Assembly: GCA_016928025.1 (NCBI GenBank)
Contig: JAFGLN010000106.1
Location: forward strand, 1-46,983
Length of the DNA stretch: 46,983 nucleotides
Direction of reading: 5' to 3'
Origin: Deltaproteobacteria bacterium
GTDB lineage: Bacteria; Desulfobacterota; Syntrophia; Syntrophales; JAFGHS01
The position numbers and the translations under genes were made by a program. This document shows positions 26,477 to 34,556 of the stretch, piece by piece; position 1 is the first letter of the stretch; each line of letters begins with the position of its first letter. Below the pieces are notes generated by a model. That model worked only from the letters and a program-made list of their open reading frames with translations. It had not been told where the DNA came from and made no database searches.

Positions 26477-27820
26477 CTATCCTAAAATACCGATAAACAC
26501 GCCCCCGGCGATCGCCGCTCCGATGGCCCCGGCCACGTTGGGACCCATGGCGTGCATCAGCAGAAAATTCCGCTTGTTTTCTTTTTGACCCATAATCTGA
26601 ACGACCCGGGCGGACATGGGTACCGCCGATACGCCGGCCCCGCCGATCATGGGGTTGATCTTTTCCTTCAGGAACAGGTTCATGATTTTGGCCAGGATGA
26701 CGCCGGCGGCCGCGGCACTGGCAAAAGAGATCACACCCAGGACAAGGATAAGCAATGTCTTGACCTGAAGGAAGTTTTCCGCCGCCATGGTCCCACCGAT
26801 GGAAAGGGTCAGAAAGATGGTCAACATATCGATGAAGACAGTCTGGGCGGTTGTACTGAGCCGTTCCACCACGCCGCTTTCCCGGAAGAGATTTCCCACC
26901 ATGAAACAGCCGATGAGAGGGGCCGAATCAGGAACAAAGAGAATAACAATGATGGTTGTCACCAGCGGAAACAAAATTTTTTCCAGCTTCGATACTTCAC
27001 GAAGCTGTGGTTTCATATAAATGGCCCGTTCTTTTTTTGTCGTCAACAACTTGATCACCGGCGGCAGAATCAGCGGAACCAGGGCCATGTAAGAGTAACA
27101 GGCCACGGCTGTAGCGCCGATAATGTGAGGCGCCAGCCGCGCCGTCACATAGATGGTCGTCGGTCCCTCGGCACCGCCGATGATTCCGATGGAACTGGCC
27201 TCATTCAGGTTAAAGCCGAAGAAAATGGCCAGGAAAAAGGCAAAGTATACACCAAACTGGGCCGCGGCTCCCAAAAGCAACGTTTTCGGGTTGGCAAGCA
27301 TGGGACCGAAGTCCGTTAGAGCCCCCAGACACAGAAAGATCAACGGCGGCAGGATCTGCCACATAATACCGAAGGCGAAAAACCTTGAGAGAAGCCCCAC
27401 CGGCTCCGTGGGAATCTTCGACTGGTCCGTCTGTTCCGTCGTAAGGATCACGGCTATGACATCGCCTGCCTCGACTTTCTGGTTTGGTTTTACTTTAAGC
27501 TCCTTCACCCGTCCGTGAACGGGGGAAGCAATGGCACCCGAATCCGTCTGAACGACGGCCGCATCTCTGTCAAAAAAACGCCCTTTCTCTATGGAAATAT
27601 TGCTGATAATTCCCGGCTTCTCCGCCTTGAGCTGATACTCATAATCCATCAGCCCTCCCAGGGGCAGGTTGACCAGCATGATGCCGAAGCCGATCGGCAG
27701 CAAAAGCAGGGGTTCCATCTTTTTCCCAATCGCCAGGTAAATCAGTCCAAGACCGATAATAATCATGAGGACATTGCCCCAGGTAAAAAATTGAAAACCG
27801 CTCTCTAAAAGTCCAAACAC
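26477..27820 (-). CDS. oadB: Na+-translocating decarboxylase beta subunit (OadB/GcdB/MmdB) with inserted lipoyl-like domain
   Basis: The 447-residue membrane protein couples decarboxylation of biotin-bound CO2 to Na+ export. The family core follows residue ~150, with FNLNEASSIGIIGGAEGPTT (about 199-218) and MIGGAGVSAVPMSARVVQ (about 395-412). The family motif GGADGPT here reads GGAEGPT, changing the Asp reported essential in Klebsiella OadB to Glu. Between the second membrane segment and the core, residues ~68-128 form a biotinyl/lipoyl-like barrel (GIISNISIEKGRFF, then IASPVHGRVKELKVKPNQKV) with no modifiable lysine at the turn (QTDSG). GTG start with GGGAGGGAG upstream. Followed downstream by a terminator. 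No carboxyltransferase or biotin-carrier gene is adjacent. Confidence 0.88.
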   Translation of the reverse strand: MFGLLESGFQFFTWGNVLMIIIGLGLIYLAIGKKMEPLLLLPIGFGIMLVNLPLGGLMDYEYQLKAEKPGIISNISIEKGRFFDRDAAVVQTDSGAIASPVHGRVKELKVKPNQKVEAGDVIAVILTTEQTDQSKIPTEPVGLLSRFFAFGIMWQILPPLIFLCLGALTDFGPMLANPKTLLLGAAAQFGVYFAFFLAIFFGFNLNEASSIGIIGGAEGPTTIYVTARLAPHIIGATAVACYSYMALVPLILPPVIKLLTTKKERAIYMKPQLREVSKLEKILFPLVTTIIVILFVPDSAPLIGCFMVGNLFRESGVVERLSTTAQTVFIDMLTIFLTLSIGGTMAAENFLQVKTLLILVLGVISFASAAAAGVILAKIMNLFLKEKINPMIGGAGVSAVPMSARVVQIMGQKENKRNFLLMHAMGPNVAGAIGAAIAGGVFIGILG

Positions 27821-27872
27821 GTCTCTCCCTCCCTATATGCAAAATCTACGTTTGCTGTTAACGCCAGATCAC

Positions 27873-28010
27873 TTATTTCTCTTTTCCTTTTGATATCTTT
27901 CCCGTAATGACCTTGGTCAACCATACGGTAAAGGACAACAGCGTTAAAAGAATGAAAACCAACGCGAATCCGCCTCCGGCTATCTTAAAAGCTAATGTCA
28001 TATCAACCAT
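27873..28010 (-). CDS. OadG-like small membrane subunit of the decarboxylase pump
   Basis: A 45-codon gene just upstream of the beta subunit on the same strand. It encodes one membrane helix (GGGFALVFILLTLLSFTVWL) followed by a basic tail (TKVITGKISKGKEK), the form of OadG/gamma subunits, which hold the pump complex together. It has a perfect AGGAGG 12 bases before the ATG and is 52 bp from the beta-subunit start. It is short for OadG (usually about 80 residues) and lacks the usual Zn-binding C-terminus. Assignment rests on size, topology and position. Confidence 0.72.
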   Translation of the reverse strand: MVDMTLAFKIAGGGFALVFILLTLLSFTVWLTKVITGKISKGKEK

Positions 28011-28431
28011 TATTCGATTTGACCTCCTTGTTTCTTATGGATAATTTATAATGCATTCAACGCGATTATTCTGCTCGCTTGTGTTGTCCTTCTCTATTGC
28101 GATGAGCGCTTCGGTCTGCCTCATCATGGGAAATTTTTTTGCCTCTGATTATTTGCAAATACCTTCCCAAATCGTCGGCCCTGCATCTTTGATTGAATGA
28201 TGAAGGTTGGCTTTGATGGGGTCTTTTTTCGGGCGGAGTATATGAAGATGAAACGCGGATGTCAAGAGGATTTGATAGAAAATATTGTGACATTTCAATT
28301 TATTACGTATTTGAAATATCTGTTCGTCATTGCGGCTCTTGAAACGGGATCGCCGGTCGTCAATTCCAGCCTTTCATTCTCGATCAACGCGAATTTTCCA
28401 TCATTTGTCACAGAAACAGCACTGTTTTGAT
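28011..28431. other. Intergenic region without a supported gene
   Basis: About 420 bp between the small decarboxylase subunit and the amidase. Bases 28011-28035 hold the AGGAGG ribosome site of the small subunit. The promoter for the decarboxylase genes should lie here but I see no convincing -35/-10 pair. An open minus-strand frame (stop at 28295) continues from inside the amidase gene but has no start signal. Confidence 0.5.
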
Positions 28432-29868
28432 CTATCCCCAAATCGGAGGATGCCGGTCCCTCCACGGCTGGATCCGTTCGATCTGGCCCGCCAGCCGGAA
28501 GAGTGTCGCTTCATCCCCATACTTTCCGCCGAATAGAGCCCCGAGCGGCAAGCCCTCGGCCGTCCAATGCAGAGGTAATGATATGGCCGGATGGCCTGAA
28601 ATATTGTAAATAGGATTTAGATGGGTAAACTTGACGATCTGTTCGTTCACCAGAGTCGATGACGGGTCTTGAAAATCGATCGTGCCGACCTTAAGGGACG
28701 GGCATCCGAGGGCCGGGATGAGCCATATGTCATAGGTCTCGAAAATTGCGGCAAACTGCCGGGAAAGTTTCTGCAGCACCGTTACAGCCATCAGATATTG
28801 TGCGGCCGTAATTTGCCTTCCCATCTCATACAAGTTCAGTGTTAAGCCCTCGAGGACCTCCAGGTTCGGCTCAATGCCCGTGAAAAGTTTTACGGCTTCG
28901 ATGGTTGAGGCCAGACCGGCGGCGTAAACCGCAATAAATGATGATCCCAATTCATTTTCATCCGAACCAAAGGCTGGCGCGGCTTCCTCTACATCGTGAC
29001 CGAGTTCGGAACAAAGCTTGGCCGCCCCGCGGACAGCGGCGAGGGCCTCTTCGTGAACCAGTTCGCCGTCGAGACCACGTTCCCAGAAAGCAATCCTCAG
29101 ATGCTCCGGCTCTGTTGAAACCTCGTCGATATACGGACGAACTTTGGGCGGTGCGAAATAAGGATCGCCAATGACATACCCTTCCGTCGCGTCCAGGGCC
29201 GCGGCACTGTCTCGAACGCTTCGGCTCAGCACGTGCTCACAGACAAATCCCCCCATAATATCCCCCAAATTCGGCGCGAGCGAATTCCGGCCCCGCGTCG
29301 GTTTGAGGCCGACCAGACCGCAGGAGGCGGATGGGATTCGGATTGAGCCGCCGCCGTCGTTGCCGTGCGCGAGCGGCACAATTCCCGCGGCTACCGCCGC
29401 CGCCGATCCGCCGCTTGAGCCACCGGGCGTATGATCAGTATTCCAGGGATTTCTGGCCGGCCCGTAAAGCTTGGGTTCCGTGACCGGCGGAATGCCGAAT
29501 TCCGGGGCATTCGTTTTCGCGAAGGGGATGAGTCCCGCGCGCTTATACCGCGCCACCAGTTCCGAATCTTCCGACGATGGAAATTCCGGCATATACCGGC
29601 TTCCAAACCGCGTCGTGACGCCCTCGCAATCTCCCAGGATATCTTTGAGGAGGAACGGAACACCCTCAAAAGCCCCGTTCCCCGGCTTCCTGCGCGCCGC
29701 CTCACGCGCTTTATCGTAGAATTTATAAACGACGGCGTTGATCTTGCCATTGTGGCGTTCCGCTCGTTCAATCGCTTCCTCCAGAAGTTCGGAAGCGCTA
29801 ACCTCGCCTTTGCGCACCAGTTCACCCAAACCGAGGCCGTCGTATGAATCATATTCCGGAAAAGACAT
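28432..29868 (-). CDS. Amidase (amidase signature family)
   Basis: The 478-residue enzyme has the amidase-signature catalytic lysine in [11 protein letters not shown] (about 70-80) and the Ser-cis-Ser glycine-rich loop [20 protein letters not shown] (about 150-169), followed by [13 protein letters not shown]. Such enzymes hydrolyse carboxylic amides; the closest types are general amidases and 6-aminohexanoate-cyclic-dimer hydrolases rather than GatA, since no gatB or gatC is present. I chose ATG at 29868 because AGGAGA lies 6 bases upstream. The longer frame to 29967 has no ribosome site. Natural substrate unknown. Confidence 0.88.
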   Translation of the reverse strand: MSFPEYDSYDGLGLGELVRKGEVSASELLEEAIERAERHNGKINAVVYKFYDKAREAARRKPGNGAFEGVPFLLKDILGDCEGVTTRFGSRYMPEFPSSEDSELVARYKRAGLIPFAKTNAPEFGIPPVTEPKLYGPARNPWNTDHTPGGSSGGSAAAVAAGIVPLAHGNDGGGSIRIPSASCGLVGLKPTRGRNSLAPNLGDIMGGFVCEHVLSRSVRDSAAALDATEGYVIGDPYFAPPKVRPYIDEVSTEPEHLRIAFWERGLDGELVHEEALAAVRGAAKLCSELGHDVEEAAPAFGSDENELGSSFIAVYAAGLASTIEAVKLFTGIEPNLEVLEGLTLNLYEMGRQITAAQYLMAVTVLQKLSRQFAAIFETYDIWLIPALGCPSLKVGTIDFQDPSSTLVNEQIVKFTHLNPIYNISGHPAISLPLHWTAEGLPLGALFGGKYGDEATLFRLAGQIERIQPWRDRHPPIWG

Positions 29869-30062
29869 ATCGGTTCTCCTCTCACCCGTCAATAAGGACG
29901 GTTTAAAGCATCTTTTTCCACCCGCTATGGACGACAACATTGACAGCATCATCTTCTCCGCCGTCACAGGATAATCATTGGTCCATAATATAAAGATGCG
30001 TTTTGTTCATATTTGATGCCTCTTTCATATCCCGTTCGACGTTTAACTCATTGTGCCACGAA

Positions 30063-31061
30063 TTATCGGTGCAGTTGAGCGATCTTCGCGGCTTCAATGA
30101 TCGCCGCCCGCATGCTTTCATCCGATGCCACGCCCTGACCGGCAATGTCAAAGGCCGTACCATGATCGGCGGATGTCCGGATAATGGGCAAGCCGAGCGT
30201 AATCGATATGGATTGTTCGAATCCGCGTGTTTTCACGGCAATATGGCCCTGATCATGATAGAGCGTCACCACCGCATCATAATCCCCGCGAATGGCCTGG
30301 AAAAAGACCGAATCCGCTGGAAGGGGACCTTTAACATTGACACCGCGTCCGCGGGCCGCTTCCACCGCGGGAAGGATGGCATCGATCTCTTCACGGCCGA
30401 GTATCCCGCCCTCGCCGTTGTGCGGATTCAGACCGGCTACGGCCAGCCGCGGGGCCGCATAGCCCAAAGCCCGCATCCCCTCGTCGGTTATCACAATGGT
30501 GTTAAAGACATTTTCCTCTGTGATGTGTTGGGCAATTTCCCTGAAAGGGATATGGCGTGTCACATGGGTCACGCGCAAACCGGATGTTGCCAGCATGGCG
30601 GTGCATCGCTCCGTCTTTGTTGCATCCGCCAAAATTTCAGTATGGCCGATATAATGATAGCCGGCCAAGCGGATGGCCTCTTTATTCAAAGGCGCCGTCG
30701 TCACGGCATCGATAACACCGGTCTGGGCCAGTTCGGCCGCTTTGAGAACATATTCCACCGCAGCACGACCGGCTTCAGGGTTGACAGCGCCCATGATGAT
30801 TTCCGACGGATCGAGGTTTCGCAAATCAAGAAGCGTCACGCGTCCCGGCGCAAAAGCCGCGTCGCTTATGGCGTGAATCACGCTCATGTCCGGGATGGCG
30901 GCCGCAAATTTCGGCTCGGAAAAGACCCGGGCATCGCCAATCACCAGGGGGTGACAAACCACGAACACATCCTCGTGCCGCAGGGCTTTTGCTATTATCT
31001 CCGGGCCGATCCCGGCCGGATCGCCCAATGTAATCCCCACCACCGGTAGTGTTTTTTCCAT
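30063..31061 (-). CDS. pdxA: 4-hydroxythreonine-4-phosphate dehydrogenase (PdxA family)
   Basis: The protein of about 332 residues has the PdxA N-terminus (VVGITLGDPAGIGPEII) and the three metal-binding histidine sites: YHYIGHTEIL, GLNPHNGEGG and LYHDQGHIAVK. SADHGTAFDIAG near the C-terminus is also conserved. PdxA makes the precursor for pyridoxal phosphate in the DXP-dependent pathway. A related group (PdxA2) acts on 4-phospho-threonate or -erythronate beside a DUF1537 kinase, but no such kinase is here, so the vitamin B6 role is preferred. ATG at 31061 has GGAG about 9 bases upstream; GTG at 31079 is the alternative. Confidence 0.9.
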   Translation of the reverse strand: MEKTLPVVGITLGDPAGIGPEIIAKALRHEDVFVVCHPLVIGDARVFSEPKFAAAIPDMSVIHAISDAAFAPGRVTLLDLRNLDPSEIIMGAVNPEAGRAAVEYVLKAAELAQTGVIDAVTTAPLNKEAIRLAGYHYIGHTEILADATKTERCTAMLATSGLRVTHVTRHIPFREIAQHITEENVFNTIVITDEGMRALGYAAPRLAVAGLNPHNGEGGILGREEIDAILPAVEAARGRGVNVKGPLPADSVFFQAIRGDYDAVVTLYHDQGHIAVKTRGFEQSISITLGLPIIRTSADHGTAFDIAGQGVASDESMRAAIIEAAKIAQLHR

Positions 31062-31259
31062 ATCCCCGGCTCCGCTCACAATTCCTGCCTTCAGAAAGCC
31101 TTCTGCTTAAATCGTCGCCCAATCCCCTGATATTTTTTAGCGCCGGCTCAGAGGTTACAGACAATGCTGCTCGAACGTCATGGTGAGCCGTGACTTTTAA
31201 GAAATCGGCTCCATCAAATTTTCAGGCAATGCCTTCATCCGGCCGGCGATTATAACAGG

Positions 31260-32258
31260 TTAAAGGTGCTGTTTGAAGAACTCGATCTGATCATAGACGC
31301 TCATTTCGAAATTCTTCCCAAAATAGATGTCGAAGTGTCCTATGGTATATCTTCTGATTTGAGCTCGCTGACCCAGTATTTTGCCTGTATCTTCGATACT
31401 CTCCGCCGGCACCAGTTGATCTTTCTCACATATTTGCAGAAGAACCGGACATTGGACGTCATGGGCGCATTTGATGGGTCTATACTTATCTCCCCTTATG
31501 ATGATCCGGGCACAGGCCTCGTTGACAAAATCATCCCGTGTGAGTTGATCAAAAGCTTCATAGGCATTTGAAGCCATCATCAGCGCAATACTTCCGGGCT
31601 TACCCACAATTGGTATTTTGTGGGATGAGAGACCAAGCCATGACCTGACCAAGTCACGCTGACCGTGCATGAGCATATGCAAGTTGTATCCGAGCGGCAG
31701 CGTCTTAAAAACCAGCTCCGCCGATGCACGGCCATCGACACCAGGACACTGGGCAACAACGCAGGCAATTTTGTGGTCTCTCGCTGCCGTCACAATGACA
31801 TGCCCACCGCTCAACGAAGTACCCCACAAAGCGATTCGCCCGGGATCAACCATAGAAAGGGCTCTGGCATACTCTAAGGCAGCGGCCCAGTCTTCCAATT
31901 GATAGGGGATCCACATGAGCTGACGCGGCAGACCCTTACTTTGGCCGAAACACCGGTAATCGAAGGAGAGCACCGCAAAGCCGGCCTTTGGGAAACGCAA
32001 GGCATAGCCTTCCCCCATGTCCTTTGTGCCACCCAGACCTGACGCCATGACTATGTACGGCAAGTGTTCCGGGATACACCGGGGGAGGTAGAGCCATGCG
32101 CTTATCTCTGTTTCCTTAACATTGAAGGACACATCCTTTCTGGAGATGAAAGATTCTTCGCGAGGTATTTTAACCGCTCGTTCGTCATTTCCCAGTGGTT
32201 GGTCAGGCACTTTAAAACCGGGGACAACCGCCACAATTAAAAGGTAAATGACAGCCAA
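31260..32258 (-). CDS. Alpha/beta hydrolase, N-terminus possibly cut by an in-frame stop
   Basis: The frame of 332 residues has an alpha/beta hydrolase fold. VMASGLGGTKDMGEGYALRF (about 70-89) gives the oxyanion region, ALWGTSLSGGHVIV (about 143-156) the nucleophile Ser, and TIGHFDIYFG near residue 312 the His. Size and pattern resemble DUF1100/acetyl-xylan-esterase-like hydrolases. The only start in frame is TTG at 32258 without a ribosome site. An ATG at 32306 with GAGG close upstream is in the same frame and would give MKVLK, a TGA at 32289-32291, then VFLAVGTLVV, a natural membrane anchor. The present gene thus looks like a signal-anchored hydrolase with a nonsense codon at position 6. 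Confidence 0.75.
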   Translation of the reverse strand: MAVIYLLIVAVVPGFKVPDQPLGNDERAVKIPREESFISRKDVSFNVKETEISAWLYLPRCIPEHLPYIVMASGLGGTKDMGEGYALRFPKAGFAVLSFDYRCFGQSKGLPRQLMWIPYQLEDWAAALEYARALSMVDPGRIALWGTSLSGGHVIVTAARDHKIACVVAQCPGVDGRASAELVFKTLPLGYNLHMLMHGQRDLVRSWLGLSSHKIPIVGKPGSIALMMASNAYEAFDQLTRDDFVNEACARIIIRGDKYRPIKCAHDVQCPVLLQICEKDQLVPAESIEDTGKILGQRAQIRRYTIGHFDIYFGKNFEMSVYDQIEFFKQHL

Positions 32259-32369
32259 TACAACCAGGGTGCCAACAGCCAGGAAAACTCACTTTAGAAC
32301 CTTCATTTGCCTCACCCCTCATCTATGGATTTTATAAATGGATTATTTTACTGCTTTTATTTTACTTTC

Positions 32370-33188
32370 CTATATGTCGTGCAATTTTTCCGGCACCAGT
32401 TCTCCGCGGACCTCAACAACCCCGGGAACGGCCCTGACGGCATCGATCAGTGTGTCCTTCGATTCCAGGGGATTGATGATGCCGGTAAGGTGCACGACAC
32501 CGGTTTGAGGAATGTCCACATGAATATTTTTCGCGCTGAAACTGGTCTTTTTGATCGCCGTCTCAACCAGTTTTTTGAGACTATACCGCCCCATGGTTTC
32601 CACCGCCAGAAGGCTGCAGGTATTGGCGATTTCCGACTGGGCGACGGCAACGATCAGATCCGCGCCGGCCTCGATCCCAAGCTTGTCTTTGTTGACAATC
32701 AAATCATAGAGCGCCGGATCATCCCAGTCCATGTCAAAGGCGTAACGCATGAATCCCCTCTTGTTGCCGTCATCGGTACGGATGATTTTTGCGGCAGTCT
32801 CGACGCTGATTGACTTTAGGGCGCTCAGGGTCTTGATTCTGCGTGTTTCCGACGAATAAATGCGGACATGGAGAGCGCACCCGAAGTCGCGCAGGAGGAA
32901 CTGCGCGCCATGTCCGATGATGATCCCCTCGCCCCGGCGGGAAATTTCATAGATGATTGCTTCGAGGATTTCCAGGTAAGACTGGGGCCTGAATTCAAGA
33001 ATGCGGCTCAAAAACCCCGGCACCTTTTCATCGAGGCTCGCCAGTTCCCCGGATGAAAGTCCCATCGCAATGAATTCCTCCCGGAGCTTTTCGTCATTGT
33101 ACAATGGTATTCCCAGGGTAATACCGGCGCGGCGAGCGATCTCCTCCCCGTCGCAGCCGATGCCCATGGTAATCGTCATCAGCGCCAT
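32370..33188 (-). CDS. Cytidylate-kinase-like protein with C-terminal BON domain
   Basis: Residues 1 to about 195 match the cytidylate-kinase-like group (PF13189): ITMGIGCDGEEIARRAG at the phosphate loop, a GEGIIIGHGAQFLL strand and RIKTLSALKSIS..RTDDGNKRGFMRYAF. The phosphate loop reads GCDGEE instead of the usual GSGGRE, so ATP binding may differ. Residues about 203-270 resemble a BON domain (SLKKLVETAIKKTSFSAKNI, then VHLTGIINPLESKDTLIDAV). BON domains bind membranes or ligands. AGGAGG lies 8 bases before the ATG. Neighbouring genes give no clear functional link. Confidence 0.75.
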   Translation of the reverse strand: MALMTITMGIGCDGEEIARRAGITLGIPLYNDEKLREEFIAMGLSSGELASLDEKVPGFLSRILEFRPQSYLEILEAIIYEISRRGEGIIIGHGAQFLLRDFGCALHVRIYSSETRRIKTLSALKSISVETAAKIIRTDDGNKRGFMRYAFDMDWDDPALYDLIVNKDKLGIEAGADLIVAVAQSEIANTCSLLAVETMGRYSLKKLVETAIKKTSFSAKNIHVDIPQTGVVHLTGIINPLESKDTLIDAVRAVPGVVEVRGELVPEKLHDI

Positions 33189-33340
33189 GGTCTTTTCCTC
33201 CTCTCTTCATACGATACTGGGATAATCCCTTATTGATCTCGATGCCCGAGGGGAAGGCACCGCAAACGGAAATATGATAGACAGAACGAAGATTCAAGCG
33301 GTATGGGTCGGTCTATCATCCGTCATCGGGAAAAATCTTT

Positions 33341-34060
33341 TTATTCACGGTCTGCATTTGCATCTTCAACCAGACCAGGATAAAGTAATTGCATACAGTC
33401 GGGACAAATACCATGGCTGAATTTCGCGTCCGATCTCGCGGCGACATAGGATTCGACCTGATGCCAATACCCCGCGTCATCCCTTATCTTCTTGCAATTT
33501 GCACAGATGGGAATGATGCCCCGCAGGGTACGTATCTCCTTGACGGCATTATGAATGAAGTAATGTACTATGGCTCCGATAAAGGCGAAGGAAGCAACAC
33601 CAAATACATTAACCATCATATCTTTTAAGCTCCAGGGGAGGAAACCCAGCAATATAAAGTGTTGAGCCAGAATACAAAAAATCATGGCAATATAGTATCT
33701 TGACTTCATATTGAACATCAGCACGCTGACTATAGTAACCTGCAAAATCGCGAAGCAATATTGTGACGACAAGCCGTCACCGGTAACGAAGCACATCAAT
33801 GAGAGGGCAAACGCGGTCAGGAAAAAAGTTAAACAGATGATAAAAGTATGATATGCGGCCCTCATATGGGGAATGATACAAAGAATGAACAGGTAATAAG
33901 CACTCACGCACAATCGTATGGCCAGCAGTTCAGATTTATAATCAGGGTAATAGACGTAATCAAGTAAAAAGTACGATGGTACTAAAAAAATCCCTATTTT
34001 TAAAAAAATATTGAAATACCGCAGTTGTGAATCTATGTCTCGTATAATCATAGCCGCCAC
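33341..34060 (-). CDS. Six-helix membrane protein with Cys-rich ICANCKKIRDD tail
   Basis: The 239-residue protein has about six membrane segments (residues ~15-165) and a cytosolic C-terminal block: PICANCKKIRDDAGYWHQVE (about 181-200) then SHGICPDCMQLLYP. This CxxC...CxxC block is familiar as the tail of many PAS or response-regulator proteins in deltaproteobacteria, where it may bind metal. Here no kinase, PAS or output domain lies between membrane part and tail. A GTG start at 34060 has GGGAG 6 bases upstream. Its role may be sensing, but this is a guess. Confidence 0.65.
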   Translation of the reverse strand: MAAMIIRDIDSQLRYFNIFLKIGIFLVPSYFLLDYVYYPDYKSELLAIRLCVSAYYLFILCIIPHMRAAYHTFIICLTFFLTAFALSLMCFVTGDGLSSQYCFAILQVTIVSVLMFNMKSRYYIAMIFCILAQHFILLGFLPWSLKDMMVNVFGVASFAFIGAIVHYFIHNAVKEIRTLRGIIPICANCKKIRDDAGYWHQVESYVAARSDAKFSHGICPDCMQLLYPGLVEDANADRE

Positions 34061-34556
34061 GACACACTCCCATAAAAATTTACCGATCTAAATAAATATT
34101 AAACATCGCCTGAATAAGACCATCCCTTCCTTTTCCAGGCCGGTAACGAGCTTTTCAATTGCCTGGATCCGATCGCCTCACGGCTCGACTTCCGTCGCGA
34201 TTTTAAATCGATTTAACATGGGGGAAGTGTGTCACAAAATCTCCCCCTTGGCAACAGGAGAGTCGACATTGATTTTGAAGAATCCTCTTGTTGAAATCAG
34301 CATTCAGTCACAAGGCACAGCCAATGATTTTCTTTACATTAGCATGATAAATATAGTAAGGGATGCCGCAAAGTAAAAGTCTCGCATATCTATTCAGTTG
34401 GAATGAGATAATAAGGCAGCAAGCACGTTTTGAATACCTATTCGGAAGGCTCATCTCAATTTCTCTGCGCCGGAGCGGGCTTTTGCTTTTATCCATTCGC
34501 TATGGCCGGATTTTTGCCATGGTAGAAAAAAAACCAAATCATTTAGGAGAATGCGT
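34061..34556. other. Intergenic region between divergent genes, no gene seen
   Basis: About 500 bp between the Cys-tail membrane protein (minus) and the FadB-type gene (plus). Short open frames exist on both strands without ribosome sites. Bases 34543-34547 (AGGAG) are the ribosome site of the FadB-type gene. The promoters of both genes must be here; I could not find a -35/-10 pair that stands out. Confidence 0.5.

Noticed and set aside
28295..28437. Open minus-strand frame running out of the amidase gene with a protein-like reading
   Set aside because: No start signal and no family match; the stretch is short enough to be chance.
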